From the NCBI GenBank assembly GCA_900318085.1, contig ONJF01000017.1, positions 1-64,000 of the forward strand: a DNA stretch of 64,000 nucleotides, written 5' to 3'. Below, in pieces: positions 44,969-54,686 of this stretch (positions are counted from its first letter, which is position 1; each line of letters starts with the position of its first letter). The notes below the pieces were generated by a model that was given only the letters and a program-made list of their open reading frames with translations, made no database searches and had not been told where the DNA came from. The position numbers were made by a program, and so were the translations under genes. This DNA is from an uncultured Bacteroidales bacterium (GTDB lineage Bacteria > Bacteroidota > Bacteroidia > Bacteroidales > F082).

Positions 44969-45840
44969 ATCTTGTATTCCATTGAAGGGTCAAACACTAA
45001 ATTGCAATCATTACCTAACTGGTAAGAGAACGTGCGCAGCTTCTCCGCCCATTGGGCGTCGTTGAAGCGGCGGTCGAAAGTCTGGTAAGGGATGGGCTTG
45101 CCGAAACTGATGGTGAGCGTCTTGTTGCGTTGCTTGAAGAACTCGTCGACAAGGAAAGCCATCTCTATGTTCACCTTGATACCCAAGCGTTTGCGCCAAC
45201 GGGCAAGGTTGTAGAAAAAGTTGGAATTGCGTCCTTCGATGTGGACGGGGACGATGTCACGCTGGTAGGCCCTCGACTTGGTGACGAAGGTCTTCTTCCA
45301 ATCGAGGTCCATGATCTTGCCGCCTTTGGTCTTGCGTGAGCAGAGGCCGAAGGGGAAATAGCAGAGGGTGGCGTCGCCGGCGAAAGTCTCGTTGAAGAGT
45401 TTGAGGCTCTCTTCGCGGTTGGCCGTAGCGCTGCCCACCTTACTGACCGGGATGAAAATCGGCCGGAGGTTCTTCACAAACATCAGGAAGTCGTTGACAG
45501 GCGTCAGCGTCTCCCCTCTCCGGTTGCCCACTGCACCGATGAGGGCGATGCCGTCGAGGCCGCCCAAAGGATGGTTGGAGGCCACCAGGATGCGGTCGCC
45601 CGCCATCAGGTTCTCCTCGCCCTCAACGACCACCTTGAGGTTGAAATCGTCCACCACCGCGTTGATGAAGTCGATGCCTTCCTTGTCGGCATACTTCGTC
45701 AGGATCTCGTTGATGTCGTCCTCATGCAACAGCCGCTGGATCTTACGAAAGAGCCAGTTGGGCATGTATTTCATCAGCTTGGGCACCTTGGCAGTGAAGA
45801 TTTTCCTCAGGTCAATTAGATTGTTTTGTTCATTTTCCAT
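44965..45840 (-). CDS. glsA: PlsC-like O-acyltransferase, glycine-lipid type
   Basis: A 291-residue acyltransferase from ATG 45840; the longer in-frame start at 45867 lies inside the promoter box and is rejected. NHPLGGLDG (89-97) is the catalytic His-Asp motif (an HX5D variant typical of this subgroup), and the FPFGLCSRKTKG block near 169-180 binds the acyl acceptor. Expected to add a second fatty acid to the N-acylated amino acid made by its partner. First gene of the operon 45840 to 44006, perhaps also engB. Promoter TATTTTTG lies at 45865-45872. Confidence 0.8.
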   Translation of the reverse strand: MENEQNNLIDLRKIFTAKVPKLMKYMPNWLFRKIQRLLHEDDINEILTKYADKEGIDFINAVVDDFNLKVVVEGEENLMAGDRILVASNHPLGGLDGIALIGAVGNRRGETLTPVNDFLMFVKNLRPIFIPVSKVGSATANREESLKLFNETFAGDATLCYFPFGLCSRKTKGGKIMDLDWKKTFVTKSRAYQRDIVPVHIEGRNSNFFYNLARWRKRLGIKVNIEMAFLVDEFFKQRNKTLTISFGKPIPYQTFDRRFNDAQWAEKLRTFSYQLGNDCNLVFDPSMEYKI

Positions 45841-45864
45841 AATTGAACAATTCTCTACAATCGG

Positions 45865-45872
45865 CAAAAATA
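45865..45872 (-). promoter_or_regulatory. -7 promoter box TATTTTTG for the acyltransferase operon
   Basis: Minus-strand TATTTTTG 25 bases upstream of ATG 45840; it decides the start of the PlsC-like gene. Confidence 0.6.
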
Positions 45873-46111
45873 GTAAAAAAGGGGGAAGATTGTCTTTTTA
45901 GGGTCAAAAAAAGCATTATTCCCCACGAGAAATGGTAGTTGCACCTGGATTTTCTGCATACCAAATCCTATGGATTCGACGGTCGAAAAACGCCACTCAT
46001 ACCCCCTATCATGACAGAAAATGAACAATCGAAATCTACGCTCGTCGAGTTTATTAACAAATTATCAACAAAGTTATGAACAACCCGTGTTGAAAACTTA
46101 TAATAAATTTG

Positions 46112-46141
46112 GTGTTGAAAAGTGTCGAAAAATGGGAAAAA
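46112..46141 (+). promoter_or_regulatory. Three 10-bp direct repeats, candidate MraZ operator
   Basis: GTGTTGAAAA, GTGTCGAAAA and ATGGGAAAAA follow without gaps; a further GTG starts the next 10-mer, and one more GTGTTGAAAA lies at 46087-46096. MraZ binds short direct repeats with a 10-bp period before its own gene in other bacteria. The array ends six bases before the -7 box, a position suited to repression. Confidence 0.6.
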
Positions 46142-46146
46142 GTGTT

Positions 46147-46154
46147 TATTTTTG
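46147..46154 (+). promoter_or_regulatory. -7 promoter box TATTTTTG for the dcw operon
   Basis: TATTTTTG 26 bases before the mraZ start; no other strong promoter box was found in the cluster. Confidence 0.65.
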
Positions 46155-46179
46155 CCGCTGATAATCCGAAAGAAGAAAA

Positions 46180-46632
46180 ATGAGCTATTTAGTGGGACAT
46201 TATAACTGCAAATTGGACGCGAAAGGCCGTGTTTTGGTGCCTAGCGAGTTCAAGGAGCAATTAGGCGACCAGGTGGAGGAAGGCTTCGTGCTCCGCCCGG
46301 GTCTGCATGCCCACTGTCTGGAGCTCTACACGAAGCAGGACTGGAACGAGGTGCAGGACCAACTCCGTGCCAAGTTCAGCCAATTCAACAAGAAGCAGGA
46401 AGCTGCGATGCGCCGCTATGACGCCGGTTCGCGTTTCGTGAAGCTTGACGCCAGTGGACGTCTGCTCATCACCAAGGACCTGATAGAAAAGGCATCGCTG
46501 ACCAAAGACATTGTCATCACCTCGGTGACAACGAAGATGGAGATCTGGGACAAGGACCTTTACGAGCAGTCGATCAACGAGGACCTCAGCGATGAGGAGT
46601 TCTTCAACCTGTTGGACGAGAACATAAAATAA
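46180..46632 (+). CDS. mraZ: Transcriptional regulator MraZ
   Basis: A 150-residue protein with two AbrB-like half-domains, each with its signature: DAKGRVLVP (13-21) and DASGRLLI near 90-97. MraZ forms a ring-shaped oligomer that binds direct repeats upstream of the dcw operon and regulates it. First gene of the division and cell wall cluster. The next gene follows after about 14 bases. A 10-bp-period repeat array upstream fits autoregulation. Confidence 0.95.
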   Translation: MSYLVGHYNCKLDAKGRVLVPSEFKEQLGDQVEEGFVLRPGLHAHCLELYTKQDWNEVQDQLRAKFSQFNKKQEAAMRRYDAGSRFVKLDASGRLLITKDLIEKASLTKDIVITSVTTKMEIWDKDLYEQSINEDLSDEEFFNLLDENIK

Positions 46633-46648
46633 ACTAGGAGTACGAGTG

Positions 46649-47542
46649 ATGTATCACAAACCGGTCATGTTGCAAGAATGTATCGGGGGCTTGAACATTA
46701 ACCCCGAAGGCGTATATGCCGACGTCACCTTTGGTGGCGGCGGACATGCCCGTGCCATCCTCGACCAACTCACCACCGGACATCTCTATGCCTTCGACCA
46801 GGATGAAGATGCCGCCGCCAACGCTTTCGACGACGAGCGTTTCACCTTCATTCCACAGAACTTCAAGTACTTCAAAAACTTCATCCAACTCTATCACGGC
46901 GGCAAGATCGACGGCATCATCGCCGACTTGGGTGTCTCGTCGCACCAGTTCGACACCCCTGAGAAGGGCTTCTCGACCCGTTTCGACGGTCCCCTGGACA
47001 TGCGTATGAGCCAGCTGACGCCCAACGACGCCGCTACCGTAGTGAACACCTACGACCACGCCGACCTCACCCGCATCCTACGCCTCTACGGAGAGTTACA
47101 GCAGCCCCATCTCATCGCCTCCGACATCATCATGGCCCGCGACGCCGAACCCATCGAGACCACGGCACAGCTGAAAGCCGCCGTGCAAGGTCGTCTGCCG
47201 CGAGGCAAGGAGAACAAGGTGCTGGCACAGATCTTCCAGGCCCTGCGCATCGAGGTCAACCAAGAGCTGGAAGCCCTCACCGCCTTCCTCTCCCAATGTC
47301 CCGACGTGCTGAAGACAGGAGGCCGCCTGGTCGTGATGTCGTACCACTCATTGGAAGACCGCATCGTGAAGAACTTCATGAAGACCGGCAACGCCGAAGG
47401 CAAGGAAGAGAAGGACTTCTTCGGCAACTTGCTCACCCCCTATCGCACCATCACACGCAAGCCCCTTGTCGCCTCCGACGAAGAGATGGAAAGCAACAGC
47501 AGGGCTCGCAGTGCCAAACTCAGAATTGCAGAAAGGATGTAA
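46649..47542 (+). CDS. rsmH: 16S rRNA (cytosine-1402-N4)-methyltransferase RsmH
   Basis: A 297-residue methyltransferase (older name MraW) acting on C1402 of 16S rRNA with S-adenosylmethionine. The SAM loop is FGGGGHARAIL near residues 26-36; further family blocks are GIIADLGVSSHQFD, GFSTRFDGPLDMRM and VMSYHSLEDRIVK. The ATG at 46649 is taken as start; a GTG directly before it (46646) is also possible. An AGGAG ribosome-binding sequence precedes it. The gene ends three bases before ftsL. Confidence 0.95.
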   Translation: MYHKPVMLQECIGGLNINPEGVYADVTFGGGGHARAILDQLTTGHLYAFDQDEDAAANAFDDERFTFIPQNFKYFKNFIQLYHGGKIDGIIADLGVSSHQFDTPEKGFSTRFDGPLDMRMSQLTPNDAATVVNTYDHADLTRILRLYGELQQPHLIASDIIMARDAEPIETTAQLKAAVQGRLPRGKENKVLAQIFQALRIEVNQELEALTAFLSQCPDVLKTGGRLVVMSYHSLEDRIVKNFMKTGNAEGKEEKDFFGNLLTPYRTITRKPLVASDEEMESNSRARSAKLRIAERM

Positions 47543-47545
47543 GAC

Positions 47546-47911
47546 ATGGAAGAACAGAAGAAAAAAGAGAAGAAGAAAAAGAGAAGAGTGATGTCGATCT
47601 TGGGAGGCAAGTTCCTCGTGAGAGAAGAAATCTCCAAGCAATTCCCGTTTATGGTCTATGTGACCGTATTGCTCATGGCCATCATCACCAACACCTATAT
47701 CGCCGAAGAGCGCACCCGCGAGCTTGCCAAGACCTCGAAACGGCTCAACGACTTGCAGGTGGAATATGTGCAGCTGAAATCGGAGATCATGGAAGCCTCG
47801 AAACAGTCGGTACTGGTCAAAAGACTGGCTGGCACGGGTCTTAAGGAAGCCATCACGCCGCTGAAACGCATCGAAGTCGAACAACCCGAAAAGCAGGAGG
47901 AACAGCCATGA
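47546..47911 (+). CDS. ftsL: FtsL-like cell division protein
   Basis: A 121-residue bitopic membrane protein: lysine-rich cytoplasmic tail (1-14), one membrane helix (about 33-52) and a periplasmic coiled coil (about 54-95), ending in a glutamate- and glutamine-rich tail. Sequence is poorly conserved in this family, so the call rests on size, topology and position between rsmH and ftsI. Expected to bind FtsB/FtsQ and help activate FtsW/FtsI. Its stop overlaps the ftsI start by four bases. Confidence 0.8.
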   Translation: MEEQKKKEKKKKRRVMSILGGKFLVREEISKQFPFMVYVTVLLMAIITNTYIAEERTRELAKTSKRLNDLQVEYVQLKSEIMEASKQSVLVKRLAGTGLKEAITPLKRIEVEQPEKQEEQP

Positions 47912-50061
47912 CATTAGACCCCAGATCCGACACCCTTTGGAAGACCTACTTAGTGTATTTCCTCGTTCTCCTCTTCGGCATCGCCATCATCGTGAAGATC
48001 ATCCTGGTGCAGACCAAAGACAGCAAGGAGCTGCAGCAACTGGCCGAGAAACAGGAATACCGCATACAGACGCTCGAAGCCTCGCGGGGCAACATCTTCT
48101 CGTCCGACGGCCAGCTGATGGCCACCTCCATCCCACTCTACGACGTCTTCTTCGACTACAAAGCCGTCGACTCGGCATTCTTGGCCGAAAACATCGACTC
48201 GCTCTGCCGACAAATGGCACAGCTGCTACCCAAGCGCAACCCCGACGAATGGAAGGCCTTCTTCGCCCAAGGCATGGCCAAAGGCAACCGCCACTACAAG
48301 ATAGCGCTCAACATCACCCAACCCGAACTGCGCCAGATGCAGAGCTTCGTCATCTTCAACCGCGGCATCTACAAGGGTGGCATCATCGTGGAGAAGAAAA
48401 TCCGCCGCGAACGCCCCTACAAGGAACTCGCCAGCCTCATGCTCGGCATGGCCAACGAAGAAAAGGGGTACTATTTCGGCATCGAAGGTGCCTACAACGA
48501 CTACCTCAAAGGCATCAATGGGCAACAACTGGTGAGAAGAATCCATAACGGCGGCTATGTGCCCATCGACTCGGAGGATAACACCGAGGCGAGGAACGGT
48601 GACGATGTGGTCACCACCTTCGACGTCAAGCTGCAAGACATCGTGGAGAGTGCCCTCAACCACACGCTCACCGAAAACAAGGCCGAGCAAGGCTGCGCCA
48701 TCCTGATGGACGTGGAGACAGGCTATGTGAAGGCCTTGGCCAACCTGCGTCTCAACCATGAGACGGGTGCCTACGAAGAGTCGTACAATGTGGCCCTCAC
48801 CGAACGCTACGAGCCCGGATCGGTGTTCAAGATTATCTCGATGGTCGTCCTCCTCAACCAGAAACGAGACACCAAACTCACCGACCTGGTGAACATCGGC
48901 ACTGGACCCATCAAGTTCTCGAACCGCGTGATGAAAGACGACCACAGCTTTGCCAAAAACGGCATCTGCACCGTGCAAGAGGTCATCGAGCAGTCGTCAA
49001 ACAAAGGCACCGCCGTGCTCATCACTCGCGCCTTTGCGGCACATCCCGAACAATATGTCAACGGGCTCTATGCACTTGGGCTAAACAAAAAAATCGGCAC
49101 TGGCATCACCGGCGAGTCGCAACCAGTCATCAAAGACCCGAAAGACAAGGACAAACCCGGCGGTTGGTCAAAGGTGACCCTGCCTTGGATGTCGATCGGC
49201 TACGAGGTCAACGTGACGCCCCTACAACTCGTCATGATCTACAACGCCATCGCCAATGGCGGGCGCTTGATGAAGCCACAATTCGTCAGCGAGGTGCGTC
49301 GCGGCAACCAAATCGTCGAGCGCTTCGACCCCATCGTACTCAACGAGCACATCGCCCCGCCCGATGCCATCGAGAAACTGCAGACCATGCTGGAAGGCGT
49401 GGCCATCCGCGGCACCGCCAAGCGTCAGTTCCAAGGCTGCGTCGTCAATGTGGCCGGCAAGACGGGTACCGCTCAATACTACGACCGTGTGCAAGGCTAT
49501 GCCTACCACGAACCCGGCATTGGCCGTAAGCTCTACAACACCACCTTCGTGGGCTACTTCCCTGCCGAGAAGCCGCGCTACAGCTGCATCGTCATGGTAA
49601 GCCGCGCCCGTGGCCGCTTCTGGGCCGCCGGCGGCGTGTCGGCCCCTGGCTTCAGGGAGATTGCCGAAAAGGTGTACGCCATGCGTATCGGCACGCAAGA
49701 CGAAGACTCCATCAAAGTCACGACACGACAGCCGCAAGGTCCTGTCATCGTGCGCCACGATAAGGAGACCAATTACCTCAAAGGCATCAACAAGTCGTAC
49801 ACCGACTTGGCCATCAACGGCGATTGGGTCACCGTGGAGCACACCGACGACGGCGAGACACGCATCCGCGAGGCCCATCTGGCCGACAATGTCGTGCCCA
49901 ATGTGGTCGGCATGGACATCACCGACGCCGTCTACCTTCTCGAAAACATGGGGCTCAAGGCCGACTTCAGCGGACAGGGCACCATCACAGAGCAGTCGCT
50001 GCATGCTGGCGACACCCTCAAAGCCAACAGTGTCATTCACTTAAAACTGGAAAAGAAATGA
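47908..50061 (+). CDS. ftsI: Division transpeptidase FtsI (class B penicillin-binding protein)
   Basis: A 717-residue peptidoglycan transpeptidase. One N-terminal membrane helix (about 10-32), a dimerisation domain beginning [11 protein letters not shown], then the transpeptidase domain: SxxK active site S305-VFK308 in EPGSVFK, SSN (SxN) and KTGTAQ. The C-terminal 60 residues form a PASTA domain ([21 protein letters not shown]), as in many Bacteroidota and Gram-positive homologues. Cross-links septal peptidoglycan with FtsW. Four-base overlap with murE. Confidence 0.95.
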   Translation: MTLDPRSDTLWKTYLVYFLVLLFGIAIIVKIILVQTKDSKELQQLAEKQEYRIQTLEASRGNIFSSDGQLMATSIPLYDVFFDYKAVDSAFLAENIDSLCRQMAQLLPKRNPDEWKAFFAQGMAKGNRHYKIALNITQPELRQMQSFVIFNRGIYKGGIIVEKKIRRERPYKELASLMLGMANEEKGYYFGIEGAYNDYLKGINGQQLVRRIHNGGYVPIDSEDNTEARNGDDVVTTFDVKLQDIVESALNHTLTENKAEQGCAILMDVETGYVKALANLRLNHETGAYEESYNVALTERYEPGSVFKIISMVVLLNQKRDTKLTDLVNIGTGPIKFSNRVMKDDHSFAKNGICTVQEVIEQSSNKGTAVLITRAFAAHPEQYVNGLYALGLNKKIGTGITGESQPVIKDPKDKDKPGGWSKVTLPWMSIGYEVNVTPLQLVMIYNAIANGGRLMKPQFVSEVRRGNQIVERFDPIVLNEHIAPPDAIEKLQTMLEGVAIRGTAKRQFQGCVVNVAGKTGTAQYYDRVQGYAYHEPGIGRKLYNTTFVGYFPAEKPRYSCIVMVSRARGRFWAAGGVSAPGFREIAEKVYAMRIGTQDEDSIKVTTRQPQGPVIVRHDKETNYLKGINKSYTDLAINGDWVTVEHTDDGETRIREAHLADNVVPNVVGMDITDAVYLLENMGLKADFSGQGTITEQSLHAGDTLKANSVIHLKLEKK

Positions 50062-51515
50062 AGCTCAAAGAAATATTGGTCAACTGTAACCTCTTGGAAA
50101 TTGTCGGCGACAAAGACCTCGACATCCTTGACATCGCCTTCGACTCGCGCAAAGTGCAATCCGGCACGCTGTTCTTCGCCGTGAAGGGCACGCAAGCCGA
50201 TGGCCACGACTACATCGACAAGGCCATCGAGCAAGGGGCGTCAGCCATCGTATGCGAGAAAATGCCACGTAAGAAATCCGAGCAGGTCACCTATGTAAAA
50301 GTCGACAACTCGGCCTATGTGTTGGGCATGGCCGCCTCCAATTTCTTTGGCAACCCCTCGGAGAAGCTACGTTTGGTGGGCGTGACGGGTACCAACGGCA
50401 AGACCACCATCGCCACCTTATTATATAGGCTCTTCACGGGGGCGGGCTATCACTGCGGACTGCTCTCCACCATCGAGAACATCATCGGGCGTGATGTCGT
50501 CGCCTCAACACACACCACCCCCGACCCCATTGAGCTCAACACGCTCTTGCAGCGCATGGTGGACAAAGGCTGTGAATACGCCTTCATGGAGGTGAGCTCG
50601 CACAGCGTGGCCCAAGAACGCATCGCGGGACTGTATTTCGCAGGCGGCATCTTCACCAACCTCACCCACGACCACCTCGACTACCACAAGACCATGGCCA
50701 ACTACCGCAACGCCAAGAAGAAATTCTTTGACGGGCTGCCCCAGTCGGCCTTCGCCCTCACCAACCTCGACGACAAAAACGGCGCCTTCATGTTGCAAAA
50801 TACCAAAGCCAAGAAACTGAGCTACGCCCTGAAACACGACGCCGACTTCAAAGGCATCGTCATGGAGAGCCACTTCGACGGCATGCTGCTCAAGGTGAAT
50901 GGCACAGAGGTGTTCACACAACTGGTGGGTGGATTCAATGCCAGCAACCTGTTGGCCATCTATGGCGCAGCACTGTCGTTGGGCTTCAACAAGGACGAGT
51001 TGCTGGTCGAAATCAGCAAGCTGCATGGCGCCAACGGCCGCTTCGACATGGTCCACTCGGCACAGGGCATCGTCGGCATCGTCGACTACGCCCACACCCC
51101 CGACGCCTTGGAGAACGTGCTTGTCACCATCAATGAGGTACGTCATCACAAGGAGACGCTCATCACCATCGTAGGCTGCGGTGGAAATCGCGACACTACC
51201 AAACGTCCCGAGATGGCTGCCGTGGCCGTCAAACTGAGCGACAAGGTCATCCTTACCAGCGACAACCCGCGCAACGAAGACCCCGACGAGATCATCCGCC
51301 AGATGAAGGCGGGCATCGCCGAAGAAGACAAACACAAGGTGCTGAGCATCACCAACCGCGGCGAGGCCATCCGTACCGCCGTGGCCCTGGCCAAACCTGG
51401 CGACATCATCCTGCTGGCAGGCAAAGGCCATGAGAACTATCAGGAAATCAACGGAGTAAAGAACCATTTCGACGACAAGGAAGCCTTGTCGCAAGCTTTC
51501 AAGGAGGCTGAATAA
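50058..51515 (+). CDS. murE: UDP-MurNAc-L-Ala-D-Glu:meso-diaminopimelate ligase MurE
   Basis: A 485-residue Mur ligase from the ATG at 50058, which overlaps the ftsI stop as ATGA; in-frame codons further upstream lie inside ftsI. P-loop GTNGKTT near 112-118, HTTPDPIEL substrate loop, carbamylated-lysine region YHKTMANYR, and the SDNPR motif that selects meso-diaminopimelate. Full length and motif-complete, in contrast to murD. Adds the third residue of the stem peptide. One-base overlap with mraY. Confidence 0.95.
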   Translation: MKLKEILVNCNLLEIVGDKDLDILDIAFDSRKVQSGTLFFAVKGTQADGHDYIDKAIEQGASAIVCEKMPRKKSEQVTYVKVDNSAYVLGMAASNFFGNPSEKLRLVGVTGTNGKTTIATLLYRLFTGAGYHCGLLSTIENIIGRDVVASTHTTPDPIELNTLLQRMVDKGCEYAFMEVSSHSVAQERIAGLYFAGGIFTNLTHDHLDYHKTMANYRNAKKKFFDGLPQSAFALTNLDDKNGAFMLQNTKAKKLSYALKHDADFKGIVMESHFDGMLLKVNGTEVFTQLVGGFNASNLLAIYGAALSLGFNKDELLVEISKLHGANGRFDMVHSAQGIVGIVDYAHTPDALENVLVTINEVRHHKETLITIVGCGGNRDTTKRPEMAAVAVKLSDKVILTSDNPRNEDPDEIIRQMKAGIAEEDKHKVLSITNRGEAIRTAVALAKPGDIILLAGKGHENYQEINGVKNHFDDKEALSQAFKEAE

Positions 51516-52792
51516 TGCTGTACTATCTCTTCAACTACCTCGATCAACACGACTTCCCCGGTGCGGGCGTGTTCAACTACGTCACCTTCCGCGCTGCGGT
51601 GGCCATCATCATCGCCCTCATCGTCGCAGTGTGGTTCGGTAACTGGTTCATCAAGATGCTGAAACGCAAGCAAATCGTCGAGACCCAACGCGACGCGTCC
51701 ATCGATCCCTACAACACCAAAAAAGTGGGCGTGCCCACCATGGGTGGCGTCATCATCATCATGGCCATCCTCATCCCCGTGCTGCTCGTTTGCAAACTGC
51801 ATAGCGTCTACACCATCCTGATGGTCATCACCACCCTCATCCTCGGCATCCTGGGCTTCGCCGACGACTACACCAAGACCTTCAAGCACAAGAAAGACGG
51901 TCTGAAGCCTGCGGTTAAGTTGGGCGGACAAATCCTGTTGGGCCTCATCGTCGGACTCACGCTACGTCTCAGCCCTGCCGTGCAAATCAACGAAAAAGTG
52001 GAGGTGAAGATCGAGAACAACACCGAGGTAGTGCAGAAGAGCCCCGACGTGAAGTCGACACGTACCACCATCCCCTTCGTGAAAAGCCACAACCTCAACT
52101 ATGCCGACCTGTTCAAATGGGCGGGCGAGAAGTGGATGTACAACCTGGCATGGGTGTTCCTCGTGCTGCTCACCGTCTTCGTCGTGGCCGCCGTCAGCAA
52201 CGGCTCCAACCTCAACGACGGCATGGACGGCATGGCATCGGGCAACTCCGCCATCATCGGCTTGACCTTGCTGCTGCTGGCCTATATCTCCAGTAACGCG
52301 GTCACAGCGAGCCACCTGAACTTGATGTACATCCCAGGTAGCGAAGAACTGGTGGTCTTCATGGCCGCCTTCGTCGGTGCCCTCATCGGTTTCCTGTGGT
52401 TCAACTCCTTCCCTGCCCAAATCTTCATGGGCGACACCGGAAGCCTGACCATCGGCGGCATCATTGCCGTATCAGCCATCATCATGCACAAGGAGTTGCT
52501 CCTTCCCTTGCTCTGTGGTGTGTTCCTTTTCGAGATCCTCTCCGACCTCGACGTGAAACGTTTCGTCAAGACGGGCAAGAAACACCGTATTTGGAAGAAA
52601 GGGCCCTTGCATGATCACTTCAGAACGAGCTATAGCGACTTCAAGAAAGCGTGGCCCAACTCTACCGTCACCTTCAAGGGGCACGGCGAGGGACACAACG
52701 CCGTCCACCACGAAGTGAAAATCACACTTCGCTTCTGGATTGTCACCATTCTCCTAGCCGCATTTACACTCATCACCTTCAAAATAAGATAA
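51515..52792 (+). CDS. mraY: Phospho-MurNAc-pentapeptide transferase MraY
   Basis: A 425-residue membrane enzyme with about ten helices that transfers phospho-MurNAc-pentapeptide to undecaprenyl phosphate, giving lipid I. Motifs: PTMGGVIII, LGFADDYTK (the aspartate-rich motif), NGSNLNDGMDG, FMGDTGSL and the KGPLHDHF loop near the end. The longer soluble insertion at about 155-185 is usual in Bacteroidota. Ends before a low-complexity tract that replaces the expected 5' part of murD. Confidence 0.95.
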   Translation: MLYYLFNYLDQHDFPGAGVFNYVTFRAAVAIIIALIVAVWFGNWFIKMLKRKQIVETQRDASIDPYNTKKVGVPTMGGVIIIMAILIPVLLVCKLHSVYTILMVITTLILGILGFADDYTKTFKHKKDGLKPAVKLGGQILLGLIVGLTLRLSPAVQINEKVEVKIENNTEVVQKSPDVKSTRTTIPFVKSHNLNYADLFKWAGEKWMYNLAWVFLVLLTVFVVAAVSNGSNLNDGMDGMASGNSAIIGLTLLLLAYISSNAVTASHLNLMYIPGSEELVVFMAAFVGALIGFLWFNSFPAQIFMGDTGSLTIGGIIAVSAIIMHKELLLPLLCGVFLFEILSDLDVKRFVKTGKKHRIWKKGPLHDHFRTSYSDFKKAWPNSTVTFKGHGEGHNAVHHEVKITLRFWIVTILLAAFTLITFKIR

Positions 52793-52796
52793 ACTC

Positions 52797-52830
52797 CAAC
52801 AACTGACAACTGAACAACTGAACAACTGAT
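52797..52830. repeat. CAACTGA micro-repeat at the murD deletion junction
   Basis: Four imperfect units of seven to nine bases (CAACTGA, CAACTGAA) fill most of the 51-base gap between mraY and the murD remnant. Confidence 0.8.
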
Positions 52831-52843
52831 AACCACAATCCCC

Positions 52844-53404
52844 ATGATTTACATTGAAGAACTAACCAATACGAGACAAAGACAACCCCAATCCATGGTA
52901 GCCAGCATATCGTCACAGATATTGCAGATAAGGAAAGAGAACATCAAACAGAGCCTGAGCGACATCGGCACCATCTGCCACCGTCAGGACTACATCGCCA
53001 CCGTCGACGGTGTGATGTATTACGACGACTCACGCGCCGAGAACGTCAATGCCACTTGGTTCACTTTCGAGAATATAGTACGGCCCGTCATCTGGATCGC
53101 AGGCGGCGACGAGTGCGAGGCCGACATGAAAGACCTGCGCCGCATGGCGAAGAAAAAAGTGAAAGCGATGGTTTGCATAGGCAAAAGCCAGGCCAAGATG
53201 AAGAAGACCTTCCAAAGTGAAGTCAAAGACATCTTCGAAGCCGACAGCCTCGAAGAGGCCGTCAGGACTGCTTCGCTTTTGGCCAAGGACAACGACATCG
53301 TACTGTTCTCGCCTGCCGCAAAAACGACGGGAGAGAGCTTCGCTGAGCGCGGCGAGCTATTCACCGAAACTGTAAAACAACTGGAAAATGAGCTTCATCA
53401 ATAA
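52844..53404 (+). CDS. murD: MurD remnant: C-terminal domain only
   Basis: A 186-residue protein in the usual place of murD, which normally encodes about 445 residues. Residues from about 18 (SMVASISSQILQIRKEN) match the end of the central domain, then the C-terminal domain follows: CHRQDYIATVDGV, YYDDSRAENVNATW (versus DSKATN), VIWIAGGDE and DIVLFSPAA. The UDP-MurNAc-binding N-terminal domain and the ATP P-loop domain are absent. The usual SPACASFDLF-type D-Glu motif is replaced by SPAAKTTGES. The lysine of DSKATN is R here. It should not make UDP-MurNAc-L-Ala-D-Glu alone. The frame is intact and overlaps ftsW by 17 bases. Confidence 0.85.
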   Translation: MIYIEELTNTRQRQPQSMVASISSQILQIRKENIKQSLSDIGTICHRQDYIATVDGVMYYDDSRAENVNATWFTFENIVRPVIWIAGGDECEADMKDLRRMAKKKVKAMVCIGKSQAKMKKTFQSEVKDIFEADSLEEAVRTASLLAKDNDIVLFSPAAKTTGESFAERGELFTETVKQLENELHQ

Positions 53405-54686
53405 AATATTGAAAGGCGACAAGGTCATTTGGATCATCGCGCTGTTGTTGGCCGTCATCTCATTGATTGTGGTCTACAGCGCGACAAGTGCTTTGGCCCT
53501 CAACAAATATGAAGGCGACACCGGCAAGGCGCTGATGAAGCACCTCACCATGCTGCTCTTCGGCTTCCTGATGATGTTTGGAGCCTCCAGAATCAACTAC
53601 AAACACTACGCAAAAATCGCCTGGGTACTGCTAATACCCACCTTGGCACTGCTGCTCTACACCCTCGTCTTTGGCCGCAACATCAACGACGCCAGCCGTT
53701 CCATCAACGTGGGTGGATTCTCGTTCCAACCCAGCGAGATGGCCAAGATCATCCTCATCACCTACCTGGCACGACAACTCATCATGATGGAAGGCAAGGT
53801 ATACAAATACAAGGAGTTCCTTCTCAAGATAGCGGCACCCATCCTGTTTACCGTGGCCCTCATCTTCACCGAGAACCTGTCGACAGCCCTCATCCTGATC
53901 ATGGTATGCATGGTGTTGCTCTTCATCGGGCGCGTCAAGATGTTGCACATCCTCTCGCTCGTGGGCATCTGCGTGGTGGGCATGGGTCTCTATCTCGCCA
54001 TCGATGCTGCCAAGACAAGCATCGACAACAAGCATAGCGTCAAGGCTCATGAACAAGCCGTGGCGCTAGGTACAAAGTCGGCAGATGAATACAAGGCCAA
54101 GCAAAACCGCATCCAAACTTGGGCGAACCGTCTGAAATCGATGGGAGAGGACAAAGGCGAGGTCAACCGCTTCGATGACAGCCACATGCAACGCACCTAT
54201 GCCGACATCGCCGTGGCTTCGGGCTCGGTCTTCGGCAAAGGTCCCGGCAAGAGCGAGCAACGCAACTTCCTGCCCCACCCCTACTCCGACTTCATCTATG
54301 CCATCATCATCGAGGAATATGGCATCGTGGGCGGTATCCTCGTGCTGCTGCTCTATGTCATCCTCTTCACCCGAGTCATCCGCATCGTAAGCAAACGCAC
54401 GCTTACCTTCGGTGCCCTGATGGCCTTTGGACTCGGATTCCTCATCATCCTCCAAGCCATGATCAACATGGGCGTCAGCATCGGACTGCTGCCCGTCACA
54501 GGTCAGCCGCTGCCCTTCGTCAGCATGGGCGGCACCTCGTTGATGGCCACAGGCATCATCATCGGCATGATCCTCAGCGTCACCCGTAGCATGGAAGACG
54601 AGAGCATGAACAAAGAACAAGAAATAGAAGCCATCGTTGAACCAATCGATACAAGCCATGAAACAGAACCTGAAAGTCGTGATTAG
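53388..54686 (+). CDS. ftsW: Septal peptidoglycan polymerase FtsW (SEDS family)
   Basis: A 432-residue membrane protein with about ten helices. SEDS motifs: INVGGFSFQPSEMAKI, the large periplasmic loop with its conserved stretch, LPHPYSDFIYAIIIEEYG, and LPVTGQPLPFVSMGGTSL. The enzyme polymerises lipid II together with FtsI. The C-terminal 30 residues are acidic. Starts inside the murD remnant (17-base overlap) and overlaps murG by 29 bases. Confidence 0.95.
   Translation: MSFINKILKGDKVIWIIALLLAVISLIVVYSATSALALNKYEGDTGKALMKHLTMLLFGFLMMFGASRINYKHYAKIAWVLLIPTLALLLYTLVFGRNINDASRSINVGGFSFQPSEMAKIILITYLARQLIMMEGKVYKYKEFLLKIAAPILFTVALIFTENLSTALILIMVCMVLLFIGRVKMLHILSLVGICVVGMGLYLAIDAAKTSIDNKHSVKAHEQAVALGTKSADEYKAKQNRIQTWANRLKSMGEDKGEVNRFDDSHMQRTYADIAVASGSVFGKGPGKSEQRNFLPHPYSDFIYAIIIEEYGIVGGILVLLLYVILFTRVIRIVSKRTLTFGALMAFGLGFLIILQAMINMGVSIGLLPVTGQPLPFVSMGGTSLMATGIIIGMILSVTRSMEDESMNKEQEIEAIVEPIDTSHETEPESRD

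Larger units (their letters stand above)
45873..46179. other. Divergent non-coding region between the acyltransferase and dcw operons
   Basis: About 300 bases, AT-rich on the dcw side. The right half holds TCAACA-type words, a 10-bp-period array and the mraZ promoter. The left half shows no recognised feature. Confidence 0.6.

Noticed and set aside
46062-46082. TTATCAACA and TTATGAACA resembling DnaA boxes
   Set aside because: Only two inexact words, no AT-rich unwinding region with further boxes and no dnaA nearby; not enough for an origin.
53388-53404. Programmed frameshift joining the murD remnant to ftsW
   Set aside because: No slippery site is evident and a short overlap between coupled dcw genes is normal.
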